In this document: positions 10,101 through 20,437 of the stretch, one piece after another
How positions within the stretch are numbered: the first letter of the stretch is position 1
How the letters are laid out: the number at the start of each line of letters is the position of its first letter
Assembly (NCBI RefSeq): GCF_003096195.1
Contig: NZ_CP023004.1
Span: 724,501 to 788,500, forward strand
Source: Ereboglobus luteus
GTDB lineage: Bacteria > Verrucomicrobiota > Verrucomicrobiia > Opitutales > Opitutaceae
DNA length: 64,000 bases
Direction of reading: 5' to 3'
The notes under the pieces: model-generated
Told to the model about the DNA's origin: nothing
The model's input: only the letters and a program-made list of their open reading frames with translations
Database searches by the model: none
Translations under genes and position numbers: made by a program

Positions 10101-12124
10101 CGGTGGCCACGGTGGTCGTGTTGCCGGCGTTGAGTTTCGCGGTGGCGTTGGCCAGCGTGTTGTTGTTCAGGAGATACGCGCTGTTGTTGAAGCTCGCCGT
10201 GCCGGTGAAGGCGGTGCCGGTGGTGGCGGCGAAGGCAAAGACGTCCGTCGCGTTGGCGAGATCGACTTCAAAGAGACCGGAGCCGGTGAGCGCGTTGGCG
10301 AAGGTCATGCTGCCGGTCGCGACGCGCAGCGTGGCGTTGGCGGCGAGGTTCACCGTGTTCGCGCCGAGCGCGTGCTCGTTGGCCATGACGAGCGTGCCGG
10401 CGAGAACGCCGGTCGTGCCGGTGTGCGTGTTCGAGCCGGAGAGCACGAGCGTGCCGGTGCCGTCCTTGTTCACGTTGTGCGTGCCGGTGATTTGCGTGGC
10501 GATGGTGGCGCTCACATTCAGGTCGGTGTTGAGCACAACCGCGGCGGTGCCGCCGGTCGTGAGCGTGCCGCCGGTGAGCAGGTAGCCGTCCGTGCGGAAC
10601 TGCGCGCCGGAGAAGGCGATCGTGCCCGAGCCGGAGGTGTTGTCCACCGTCACCGTGCCCGCGGTGCCCTTGAAGATCGCGAAGCCCGCGTCGAGCCATT
10701 CGCCGTTGGGAACGCCGGAGTCGTTCCGGGTCCAGGGAAGGTAAACGGCGCTTCCGCTCGACGCGAACCAGGTGCCGCTGCCGCCGTCGATCTTGCCGTT
10801 GCTCCAGTTGGTGCCGGTGCCGCCGTCCCAGTAGGTGAAGTAGCCAAAGTCGTAGAGCAGCTTGACGTAGCCGTCCTCGTCGGTGTCGAAGAGATACTTG
10901 GCTGGGTCGGTGACCGCGGCGTTGTTGAGCGTGCCCATCGCGAGGTTTGAGGCGTCGCCGGTGAGCGCGCCGGTGTATTTGATCAGGTCATACTCGCCGC
11001 GCGCGACGCTTCCAAGGATGTTGAGCGTGCTCGTGCCGACGAGGATCACGTCGCCGGTCACGTCGGTGCGGTCGTTGTTGCCCGCCGCGACTTGGTCGAT
11101 GTGGCCGGGGTTTGTGTTGGCGTCGAGATCGTATTCGAGCGTGGCGTCGGTGAGTTGGAGCGTGCCGGTGATTGCGGTCAGGCCGGGGCTGTTGCCGGGG
11201 GCGAGGACGCCGCCGTTGATGTGGACGTAGCCGGTGATCGCGCCGGTGCCGCTGAGCGTGCCGCCGGAATAGACGTTCAGGCGCGAGGCCGCGGAGCCGA
11301 ACGCGTTGTTCACGTAGAGGCGGCCCGAGTCGACGCGGGCGAGCCCGCTCCACGCGGAGGCGTTGCCGGTGTAGTTGACGGCGGCGTTGTCAACGACGCG
11401 CAGCTCGCCGGAGCCGCTGAGCGCGCTCGAGACCGCGCCGTTGAAGCCGGAGAGCTCGGTCGTGCCGGTGGCGTTGACCGCGAGCTCGGAGGCGCCGAAC
11501 GCGCCTGCGTTTGTTGCGCGCAGGATGCCCGCGGTGACGAGCGTGGTGCCGCTGTGCGCGCTGCTGCCGGAGAGGGTGAGCGTGGCGTCGGTGGTTTTTT
11601 CAAGGTTCGCCGCGCCGTCGAACACGCCGGCGTAGGAGCCGCTTTCAACGGTGAGCGCGCGGGTGAGGCGGGCGGTGCCGCTGCCTTGCAGGGCGCGCAG
11701 GCTTTGCGCGTTCGTGCCGGTGTCGAGCACGGCGTTGTTGACGAGCAGCGCGCTCGTGTAAATGGCGTCCGCCGCGCCCAGGAGGAAGGTGCCGCTTGTC
11801 GTCGTGGTCGTGCCCGTGTAGGTCGCGCTCGAACTGAGCGTGATCATGTTGCCCGCGATGATTTCGAGGCTGCCGGAGCCGGAGACGAGCGCGTGCAGTT
11901 CCGAGCCTTCCGGCGAGCCGTCGTCGCCCGAGAGCGTGCCCGTGCGCCCGAGTTGCAGGACCAGTTCGTCGAGGCCGTAGCGCAGTTCCAGGTTGTTGCC
12001 GTTTTGCGCGAGGCTGTTCGAGTAGATTGCGTTTATTGCGCCGGCCTGGATCGCGAGGGTCGATGTCGCGCCGAGGCTCGCCCCGGCGCTGTTCACGAGG
12101 CCGAGATTGGAGAGGTTTGCCCCC
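4114..12124 (-). CDS. giant autotransporter, C-terminal segment with tandem repeats and beta-barrel
   Basis: This 2.7-kilo-residue segment completes the giant autotransporter. The passenger part contains two tandem units of about 580 residues (6261-9725) and a diverged relative before them. It ends with an autotransporter beta-domain (PF03797-type) at about 4114-4920: it opens at GSVWIKSRGYRL, contains alternating strands such as GWGVTGGADKSFG and RVEFGLGTSYRID, and ends in NLGYRRLW. The terminal aromatic residue is the usual barrel-insertion signal. The first coherent residues are at about 12124 (GANLSNLGLV); the open frame beyond, to 12336, is arginine/histidine-rich and spurious. The long opposite-strand ORFs over this region come from its GC-biased codons. 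Confidence 0.82.
6261..9725 (-). repeat. two tandem ~1.73-kb units inside the autotransporter passenger
   Basis: Unit 1 is about 6261-7985 and unit 2 about 7986-9725. They align with an offset of 1725 bases at their left ends and exactly 1740 bases through most of their length (580 codons), so the duplication is in frame. The stretch 7381-7670 is nearly identical to 9121-9410, while the left thirds have diverged clearly. A weaker third relative of the unit end lies just above 9725. Uneven divergence suggests later gene conversion or selection on the shared core. Such repeats can expand or contract by recombination and can be collapsed by assemblers. Confidence 0.85.
9475..9511. repeat. short TAGGAC-type palindromic insert within coding sequence
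   Basis: This stretch contains TAGGAC three times (9479-9484, 9497-9502, 9506-9511) and the perfect palindrome GGACCC-TT-GGGTCC (9481-9494). It has no counterpart at the equivalent place in the neighbouring tandem unit. It is translated in frame as SYLSYGTQGSYD, which differs in composition from the surrounding Thr/Gly/Asn-rich passenger. It resembles a small dispersed repeat inserted into the gene. Confidence 0.5.
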
Positions 12125-15100
12125 AGGTGTTGTTGGAGGCGGCGACGAGCGTTTCCGATCGCGCCTCGTCTTGCCGCAGGATTCCGGGCGCGGTGAGCTT
12201 GCCCTGGTCCATGAGGACCGAGGCGGGCGCGTCGATGGTGAGGGTTGCCACCGTTGCCGTTCCCGTGAACGCGAGCGTGCCGCCCGCGATGGCGAGGGTG
12301 TTTGCGGTTTGCGCGCCCGCGGCGATGTCGGTCCACCCGCCGGTTGTCCGAAGTGTCGCGTTGTTCGCAAGGACGGCGCTCGCGTTGGCGTCCCAGGTGA
12401 AGGCGCCTTGGTTTGCGTCCACCTGGCCGGTGAAGGCGGTGCCCATGTTCGCGCCGAGCTTGTGCGTGCCGCTTCCGGCAAATTGCACCGTGCCGCCGCC
12501 CGTGAGTGTGTTGGAGAGGGTGATGTTTGCCGTGCCGGTGGTTTGCAGCAGGCCGGCGAGCGCGATATTGCTCGCGGCGCCGGCCGCGTTCGATTCGGCG
12601 ATGCGCATGGTGTCGTTGACCGCCCAGGTGCCGCTGAAGTCGTCGTTCGCCGCGCCGCCGGTGACAAGCACCGTGCCGGTGACTTCGGCAACGCCCGCGC
12701 CGCTTACCGTGTTCGCGAGGCTGCCGGTGTAGGAGAGGTTAACGCGGGCGGCCGAATCGACATGGATTGTCGAGGCGCCGGCGGCGTTGTTCGCGGCGAG
12801 CGCGAGCGTGCCCGTGCGCACGAGCATGGTGCCGCTGTGCGTGTTGGCGGCGTTGGTAAGGGTGAGCGCGCCCGTGCCGGCCTTGGTGATGTTGCCCGCG
12901 CCGCTGATCACGCCGGCGAGGGTGCCGCTGTGCGCTTGCGTGTCCACCTCTCCGGTGCTGGCGAGGGTGAAATTGTTGGCGAGCGAGAGGTTGTTCGCGT
13001 CGAAGCGCAGCGTGCCGCTGGTGAACGGCGCAGAGCCGCTGCCGAGCACCGCCGTGCCGGTGCCGAGTGCGGAGTTGTTGTTGATGCCCGTGATGCCGCC
13101 TTGCATTACCACGCCGCCACTGTGCGTGTTTTCCGCGAGCAGCAACAGCGTGCCGGTGCCGGTTTTTATGATCTTTGTCGTGCCGCTGATGACGCCGTCG
13201 AGTTCCGTGAGGGAGCCGGAAACGGTCACCTCGGCGAGGTTCAGTTCGGAGACCACCACCGTCTTTCCCTCGCCCTCAAAGACCAGGTTGTTCGTGCCGG
13301 AGAGCGTTTGGCCCGCCGCGCCGAGCACAAGCGTGCCGCTCGCCTCAGTCATGTTGACCACGGAGTCCGAGGTTATATTTCCGTTGCCTGACAGCGTCAG
13401 TTTCTTTGTGCCCGCGATGCTCACTCCGCCGTCGAGGTTGTAGGTGTTGACGAGCGTGCGTTCCGCATCGATGAGGCCGCTTGCGTCAGTCCCGCGCAGG
13501 GTGCCGCTTCTGAATGTCAGCGAGCCCATGCCGAGGGGACCGGCCGCGGCCGTCCCGTCGGCGCCGATGCGCACGTCGCCGGAATTGAGGATGAAGTTGC
13601 CGCTGAAGGTGCTGTTTGTTGAGGAAAACACCACCATGCCGGAACCAGCGGAGCCGGACACTTCCACCACAGCCAGGGCCCCTGTTATCTGTCCGCGCAT
13701 GAACAGGTCTCCCGTGCCGTTTTGTTCGATGGTCAATGTCTTGGGCACACCACCGACGCTGGACGCGAGGCGGATTGGCGTGTCAAGATACACATCCGTG
13801 ACGCCCGCCTGGGTGATGCGGCCCTTGGCATTCGCGTCGCTTGAGACAAACAGAAGGCCGGCTCCCGAGGTCGCGCTTATGCGGATCGAGCCGCTGGTCG
13901 CCGGCGTGCTGCCGCCAAACTCCAGGGCGTTCACCATGTGGAAGGTTTCCGCGGCGGCCACCGGCGTTATCACGACATTGCCCTCGTTATACATGGTGTA
14001 ATCCGTGTTGAAGCGCACCAAGCCGTCTTTTAGGTTGGGTTCAGTGTTCGGGGCGTGGGTGTGATTGGACAGATTCCAATTCCCCTCTTCCCAGAGTCCG
14101 CCGTTGGTGCCGCTCCAGTAAAAGATTCCCTCGAAGGGCAGCAATACGGCGTCACCTTTGTTATTGGTCAGCGAGATCACGGAAGTGGCGGCGTGATCGC
14201 CCAGTCGCACTCCCTCGATATAACGGCCCAACTCGATGTCGGTGTAGATGATTGTATTGCCCAGTCCCGTATCAATATTGCCATCCCATCCGGCAAACCA
14301 CAACGTGCCGCTGTTCACCACGATGTCCTTGATGTTAAGCGTGTAGGCATTGCCCGATGACCCGCCGGAAACATCCACGGTCGAATCGCCGTTCACCAGC
14401 AGGTTCAGGCTTTGGTAAGTCGTGCCCAGGGCGAGCGTGCTGCTCGTTGTCAGCGAGATCGTTCCCGCCGAATTGAGCAGGTTGGCTTTCAAGAGGGTCA
14501 ATGTCTTGCCGGTGTTGATTTCCAGAAGCGGCGCGGAGATTTTGATTCCGAGGGCGTAATTGTTCGACCGAATGTAATCGGCCACCAGCGAGCCTTCCTC
14601 CCCCGTATCCGAGGAATAAAAGCGGCCGCCGTCGGCGAGCACCGTGGTGATGTTGGCGCCGGTGATGCGCAAGCGGCCGTTGTCGTTCAGGGTGAAGGGA
14701 TCGGTGCCCGTGATGGTGACGGTGGCGTCATCATCGGCGGCAATTTCGAAAGCGCCGGCAACGCCCGTGTTGGTCGTCGTCTTGGTGAGCAGTTCGCCGG
14801 TGCCGAAGGGTGTGAGCGCCCCGCCGCCTATGGTCACGTTGCTTCCGTGCATCACCGCACGCACCACGCCTGCCTGCGCCTCGATGCCGCCGCTGATTTG
14901 GTTTGCCGTGTTGCTCAGGATCAGGGTGCCCGCGCCGGTTTTGGTGAAGCCGCCGGGGTTTCCGTTGTCGTATAGCAGCGACTCGATGGAGAGCGCGTGC
15001 GCGGCGGTGCCGATGTTGATCGCCAAGTCCGTTTTGCCGTTGCGCAGGGCAATGCTGCCCGTTTCCAAAATCAAAGTCGTGGCGTTGCCGCCGTTGACAA

Positions 15101-17743
15101 CGATGAGGTCGGATGAGTTCAAGCGAATCTCGTTGCCCACGCGAATCGAGGTTGTCGCCGAATTATCGGAATACGCGCCGATGTAGCCGCCTTGCGAGAC
15201 AATGATCGTGCCGACGCCAAATGCGCCGCTCACGAGCGTGCCACTGTTCCACACCGAATCGCGCCCCGCCTGAATGCGTCCCTCGGTGATAATGCCGCCC
15301 GTGAAGGTATTCTCCCCCAGGAAACGCGCGATGCCGCTAAACCCGTAACTGCCGGCCGATCCAAATCGGAACTGTCCCGAACCCTCAATGACATGGTCCT
15401 TGCCAAAAGTAACAAGCGCGCTTCCACCCATGTTGAATGAGCTGCTTGTGATTTGGCTTTTCGCGTTCGTGCCACTGCTATCCAAGTCAAAATTAAACGT
15501 CCCTGTCAGAATAATGCCATCACCGGAAAATAAAAACGGATTGGAAAGGGAAACCGTCACATAATTGGAGCCATTATGGCTATATAGATAATTATTATGC
15601 CTGGAAGTCGATGAAATTTCGATTGTTCCCGATCCGAGGAAATTATCCCGCGCGCCGTAAATGTGGCCATTGCTCCAGACGTAATTGCCCAGGAATCCCG
15701 AATTGTCGCCTAGATAATAAATAGTGCCGTATCCCATTTGCTTGATATTCGCATAACCGGTGATGTTTCCGGTAAAGCGCGTCGTGACATAGGGGCTGCG
15801 CACGCCGCTACTTCCGCCGCTCCCGACATTATCAATAATATAAGTGCTGCCGGCCGCGCTCGCATCACCAAAAACACCGTTGCCTGAAAATATAATATTG
15901 GACACAACGCCGGCGTATGCATTCGCAACCTTCGAGCCCTTGTCTGTCTGGAACTGGTGATAAAGATTTCCCTGCAATATAAAGTCGGAGCCGATGGTGC
16001 GCGTCGTATTGTTCGCCGATGTCGCGCCACCGGTGGCAAGCGCGGCATTATAAGTTTCCAGATAATAATTCGTGTTGCCACCGTTGCCGATGACCAGCGT
16101 GCCGGTGCCGAAATAGTTGCCGCCGGTGTTCGCCGTCGATGCGCCGCCGAGCTGGACCACCGAGGAATCCTGCCAAGTGAAGCCGCCGGTGTAATTATTG
16201 TTCGCATTATATAATAACAGCGTGCCATCGCCCGTCTTGGTGATGCCGCCGGTGCCGCCGACCGCGCCCGTCCATTTTATATAACTGGTGTTCACCGGCG
16301 CGTTGGCCGCGAGCTCTATGCTTGTGTCCAGGCGCGTGGCGTTGCCGATGGTGAGAACGGAGCCGCCCGTGTGCGCGATGCGCGCGCCGGCATAGGTGCC
16401 GCTGCGGTTAAACACCAGCGTGCCCGAACCGCCCAGGTTCACCGCGGATTGCGCCGAGTTTACATTCAACCGGCTCAATGTCTGCGCGTCGGTTATGGTG
16501 ATCGTCCCCGAGGCCAGGCTCTGGTCAATGTCCTTGATGGAGACGCTGATGTCAATGGAGTCGGGCGAGACGCCGCCCAGCCAGTTGGACCCCGTGCCCC
16601 AGAGGTTGTTTCCACCCGCGCCCGTCCACTCGATTGTCTTCAAGGCATCCGCGGCAGCGGTCATATAATAATAACTATTTGTATTCGTCACTTGCACCCC
16701 GGATTCATAACCGGTCAATGAGATTTGCGCCAGCTGGTCGGTGTGAAAATTGGGGTCGGTCAAAAACCGTATGTATGCGCCGGTGCCATCGGTGAGCCAA
16801 TCGCCGCTGGTGTTCTGGATGGCAAGCAGTGCGTTGGAATTCCAGTTGGCGCCCGTCCCCGCCGCGCCGAAGGTGATCTGCCCGTTCGCGCCCAAAAGCA
16901 GCGAGCCGCCCGCGCCTTGGAGTTGCAACTCGGCAAACTCCTGGCTGGTGCCCGCCACTCCCAGCGCGCCGCCCGAGAGCAGCAAATTGGCCGTGCCGCT
17001 GGCGCGGGTGATTTGATTGTCGGCGGTCAGTTGCAAGATGCCGCCGTAGAGACGCACATTCTCGGATATCTCAAAGTTTAGGCCGGAGGCCAGCGTTGTT
17101 TGTCCGGAACCCTCCTTGTCGATGTTTCGGAGGCCCTTCACAAGGGCATTGCCATTCGTGCCCAGACTGACGATCGACTCGTCGTCCGTGTTCGTGGTGG
17201 TGTCGAAGCGGAGGGTGATATTTTTCGAGAGAGTGGCGCCATTGTCGCCAAATATGCCGCCATCCATCACCAAATCCCCGGACACGTCGAAATGCGCGTT
17301 GGCGTTGGAGGCGGTGACGACGCTGTTTGTTCCCAAGGTCACCGCCCCGCCATTCTCGAACGCCATGAAAGCGTCGCCGATGGCGATTGTGGCATTTGAT
17401 CCGCTTATCGTCGTGGCCTTCCCCCGCGTGTCCACCCGCAGGCTGCCGCCTGTTATGCCAATGGTGCCGGAACCCAGGTAATTATTACCGGCATCAAGTT
17501 GCCCGATGGTCAGCCCGCCCGCGCCCACCGTTGTATATAATATTCCGTTGGCAACCTGCAGCCCGCCGGAAAAGGTGTTGTTGCCGCTCAATATTTCCAT
17601 TTGCGAGCCGCCCGCCTTGATGAGCGCGCCCGTGCCGACAAGGTTGGTGGTGGCGCTAAACGTAACCGAGGCGCGCTCGCCGACCGTGGAAGTGTTGCTG
17701 CCGACATTGATTTGTTTTGCGCCCGTGATCTCCACATCCCCCC
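12093..17743 (-). CDS. giant autotransporter, central passenger segment
   Basis: About 1,880 residues of PATR-type passenger repeats (for example AGTLILSNTANQISGGI and GTGTLLLLAENTHSGG) without enzymatic motifs. The frame has no credible start of its own: the upstream codons continue from the N-terminal segment after a one-base gap in the G run at 17738-17743. At the other end it leaves frame at the G5 run (12120-12124). There, one extra G joins SNNTWG to ANLSNLGLVNSAGAS of the next segment. Codon use is mixed: roughly 15,500-16,700 is rich in AT-ending codons (AAT, TAT, ATA), whereas 12,100-13,600 is GC-rich like the downstream half. The passenger may therefore be assembled from blocks of different origin. 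Confidence 0.75.
12120..12124 (-). other. frameshift site 1: G5 tract in the giant autotransporter
   Basis: The - strand reads ACC TGG GGG CAA. One further G gives ACC TGG GGG GCA AAC CTC, joining TW to GANLSNLGL in continuous passenger sequence. A deletion here would lead into the third, meaningless frame. Confidence 0.75.
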
Positions 17744-20437
17744 GTAGTCGAACCAAACCCAATTTGCGCTGAAATTAGAATTAATAACCAGTTTGCTCCG
17801 GAGGCTCCGCTTGGCCTGATAGCCGCCCGTTTGTCCGTTAATCGCGCCGCCATTGATAATAAAATTACCACTCCCGAAGCTGGCGGAGGCTCTTTGAATA
17901 TATATACTACCAGCATTCAAAATAAAGTCGCCCGTAAAACCAGAACTGTTCGAACCCCAGCGAAGATTGCCACCGGGCCTGTTCACTATCATATTATGGC
18001 TTCCGGTAATGGCCATCTCCATCACCATGTTGTTGCTGCCGGAAAACAAGAGATTGGATCGTAATGTGCCGGTTCCCGCAATGCTGGGATAATAACCAGT
18101 GGTGTTCCTGATTTCCGCAGCCTGGCCGTCCACGCCGCTGTCAAACACCATGACAACGCCCGCCCCGGCGTTAACATTCAGCGCGGAACTGACGACGGTG
18201 GAGTAATTGAATATCAGTTTTCCGACAGTCCATGTGCCGCCATCCCCGGCGAAGCCGGCGCCGCTGACGGTTTTGCCGGATATGGAGCCGAAGTTGTCAT
18301 TAAATGTTATTTCAACACCCGGCGCGTTGGGCAATGCCAGGGGGCCGGTTCTACTCCCCGATGCCGCCAGTGTGCGCCAGTTTTTATAATTGGCCGCGTT
18401 CAAGTCGTTATCCGCATTGGTCCACTCGACCTGCAAAAAGTCGGGCGTGTTGGTGCCGCTGCGCAAAGGTGTCAGCAGCTCGCCTGAAACTAAACGCACC
18501 CCGGGATTATAGCCGTAAAACCAAACATTATTGCTCAACTGCGCCTGGTTTAGAGAACCACTATAAAAAATCCTGTCGGAGTTTGCCCCCGCCATGTAAC
18601 CGGCGATGCTGAAAACGCTGCCGGCGCTGCCAAAGCTCAATTCGCCCAAAGCCAGCGTCGTGCTGGTGGTCACGTCCCCGCCCAGTTTTATCAAACCGAT
18701 CTGGGCCGCGCCGATTGCCACATTGCTGATGGTCTGCGAATAGCCGTTCATCAGCGCAACCCCGCCGCCGGCATAGGTGAGCACTCCCGTGAGTTGATCC
18801 GCCTTCCCGAAGGACAACGTGCCGCTGCCAATGGTGACGCCGTCATTGGCGTTCGCCACGAGGTTGCTGGTTCCCAAGTCAAAAACACCGGCGTTCAGTT
18901 GCGCGCCCTTGCCAAATGTGAGGCTGGTGAGCGAGCTGTCCAAAACCGTGCGACCCGCGCCCGTCTTGACAACATCCCCGGAGATGACGGTGCCCCCGCT
19001 TCCGTTGTGGCTGAGCACTTGCGTGCCGGTGTTGGAAAGCCGGAACAGATGGCTGGCGGTGTCCACGATGCCGGTGTTGTTGGTAAACACGACATCGCCG
19101 CCAAGCGCGATACCGTTCGAGGTCAGCGAGGTGCCCTGCAACACGGTGCTGCCCAGCATGACCTTTCCGTCAAACTGGAGCCGCCCGGTCGTCCCGGTGT
19201 TGATGGTGCCCGATTGGAGATGCAGCGCGGCGTTGTCCAAGGAGAACAGCGCGCCATTGACCAGCTCGATGTCAGCCCCGGCGCCCAGGGTGAAGATATT
19301 CGCGGCGTTGTTGCTGGTGATCCCAAGCACCGTGTCGCCGCCGTCCACGGTCACTTTTCCCGCCCCGAAAATGCTGGAGCCGCCGCCAAGCGTCATGTCC
19401 GATCGGATGTCCGCCAGCACGCTGCCCTGCGTGACAACCAGCTCCGCAAACGTGCTGCCCGCCCCGCTCAACCTGAGTATGCCGCCGCCGGTCTTGGCCA
19501 GCGTGCCGCCGCTGAAATTCTGGTTCTCGCCAAGCGCCAGGTCGACGAGCTTGCCAACCGTAAGCGTGCCGGACGCGCCGATGTTGCTGGTAAACGCGCT
19601 GGAGGGATCCAGCGTCAGCTTGCGGTATGAGGTGGCGCTATCCTCGTCCAGCCGGAACACGTTGAGATCGGTGGTGAGGTCGAGCGCGTTGCGCAGTGAA
19701 TAATCCGCCGAGCCGGTGATCGCCAATTGCCGCGTGTTGCCGCCCGAGCCAAGCCTGATCACGCCGTCGCCCAGGACATTGTTTCCGTCGATGATAATGC
19801 GCCCGGCGTTAAAGTTAATATTGCCAGTCACCGTCGCCGCCGTCGCGGACGAAAAACGAATCGTGCCATCGCCCGTCTTCGTGATGTCGCCGGCGGTCAA
19901 CGCGCCGTTGACAACAATGCCCGTCCCGTCGGTGAACGCGGTGTTGAAGGTGATGGCGTTGCTCCCCGCATCAAGCGCGCCCAAAAACGAAATGGTCCCC
20001 ATGTTGTTGCTCCGGTTGTCAACCAGCAGACTGCCGTTCGCGGTGACATTCGCCCCAAAGGCAAGCGACAGCCCCCCGGCAAGGGAAATGGACGCGCCGT
20101 TATTGAACGACAGCACTGGCGACACGCCGGAACCGATGGTGAGGAGGCTGCTCACACCCGACCCGCCGGCGGGGCCGACAGCCTGAAACCCGCCGATGGT
20201 TTGCGCCGAGCCGAGCGTGATGACGCTCCCCGCAAGAGCGGGATAAGTGCTCGCGTTAAAAACGGCCGTTCCCGTCGGAAGCGCATTGCCGGACCAGTTG
20301 CCCGCGGTGCTCCAATTCGAGTCACCGCCGGAACCTGTCCACGTGCGATTTTGCCCGTGGGCGATGGAAACAAACGCGAAGACCGAGGACATGAGCGCGG
20401 CCAAAACACGCGGTCTGTTTATGTTTATTTTACGCAT
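17588..20437 (-). CDS. giant autotransporter, N-terminal segment (signal peptide and first passenger part)
   Basis: Translation starts at 20437 with a clear signal peptide: MRKININRPR, a hydrophobic core (VLAALMSSVFAFVSI) and AHGQ as a cleavage region. The first mature motif is WTGSGGDSNWSTAGNWSG, a block typical of PATR-containing autotransporters. Meaningful sequence runs to about 17744 (SANWVWFDYGG); the remaining residues to the stop at 17588 are out of frame and arginine/serine-rich, unlike the passenger. Adding one G to the six-G run restores WFDYGGDVEITGAKQIN, which reads smoothly into the next segment. An AT-rich upstream region of 850 bp separates it from tyrS, so it probably has its own promoter. 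Confidence 0.8.
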   Translation of the reverse strand: MRKININRPRVLAALMSSVFAFVSIAHGQNRTWTGSGGDSNWSTAGNWSGNALPTGTAVFNASTYPALAGSVITLGSAQTIGGFQAVGPAGGSGVSSLLTIGSGVSPVLSFNNGASISLAGGLSLAFGANVTANGSLLVDNRSNNMGTISFLGALDAGSNAITFNTAFTDGTGIVVNGALTAGDITKTGDGTIRFSSATAATVTGNINFNAGRIIIDGNNVLGDGVIRLGSGGNTRQLAITGSADYSLRNALDLTTDLNVFRLDEDSATSYRKLTLDPSSAFTSNIGASGTLTVGKLVDLALGENQNFSGGTLAKTGGGILRLSGAGSTFAELVVTQGSVLADIRSDMTLGGGSSIFGAGKVTVDGGDTVLGITSNNAANIFTLGAGADIELVNGALFSLDNAALHLQSGTINTGTTGRLQFDGKVMLGSTVLQGTSLTSNGIALGGDVVFTNNTGIVDTASHLFRLSNTGTQVLSHNGSGGTVISGDVVKTGAGRTVLDSSLTSLTFGKGAQLNAGVFDLGTSNLVANANDGVTIGSGTLSFGKADQLTGVLTYAGGGVALMNGYSQTISNVAIGAAQIGLIKLGGDVTTSTTLALGELSFGSAGSVFSIAGYMAGANSDRIFYSGSLNQAQLSNNVWFYGYNPGVRLVSGELLTPLRSGTNTPDFLQVEWTNADNDLNAANYKNWRTLAASGSRTGPLALPNAPGVEITFNDNFGSISGKTVSGAGFAGDGGTWTVGKLIFNYSTVVSSALNVNAGAGVVMVFDSGVDGQAAEIRNTTGYYPSIAGTGTLRSNLLFSGSNNMVMEMAITGSHNMIVNRPGGNLRWGSNSSGFTGDFILNAGSIYIQRASASFGSGNFIINGGAINGQTGGYQAKRSLRSKLVINSNFSANWVWFDYGGMWRSRAQNKSMSAATLPRSASAPRLRLAPPPTLSARARSSRRAARKWKY
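17738..17743 (-). other. frameshift site 2: G6 tract in the giant autotransporter
   Basis: The - strand reads GAC TAC GGG GGG ATG TGG. One further G gives TAC GGG GGG GAT GTG GAG, that is DYGG-DVEITGA, continuous with the downstream passenger. The required change has the same direction as at the other three break sites. Confidence 0.75.

Larger units (their letters stand above)
4114..20437 (-). pseudogene. giant PATR-type autotransporter adhesin, one gene split by two apparent frameshifts
   Basis: Three adjacent - strand frames join into one protein of about 5,441 residues if one G is added to each of two poly-G tracts (at 17738-17743 and 12120-12124 on the + strand). Order in the protein: signal peptide (about 1-28), a passenger of over 5,000 residues made of PATR-like repeats (glycine/threonine/asparagine-rich blocks of the type GTLxLxxxNTYTGxT), and a C-terminal autotransporter beta-barrel of roughly 265 residues ending in an aromatic residue (RRLW). 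By family precedent this is a type Va-like secreted surface protein: Sec export, barrel insertion in the outer membrane, and a long beta-helical passenger outside, probably an adhesin. Both breaks need +1 G, so they could be sequencing errors, phase-variable tracts or real decay. Errors are most likely, because the sequence on either side of each break is intact and continuous in sense. Confidence 0.75.

Noticed and set aside
5560-10950. A 1,796-codon open frame on the + strand over the autotransporter
   Set aside because: It is Arg/Gly/Val/Ala-rich, has no domain or motif, and lies antisense to the repetitive GC-biased passenger, whose codon pattern keeps the opposite frame free of stops.
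12125-12336. N-terminal extension of the C-terminal autotransporter segment
   Set aside because: It reads as Arg/His-rich nonsense and overlaps the in-frame end of the central segment; it only exists because the frame is open past the homopolymer break.
11092-13391. Further long + strand frames (546 and 454 codons) and the 439-codon frame at 4012
   Set aside because: Same artefact: composition mirrors the autotransporter codons on the other strand, with no signal, fold or start context.
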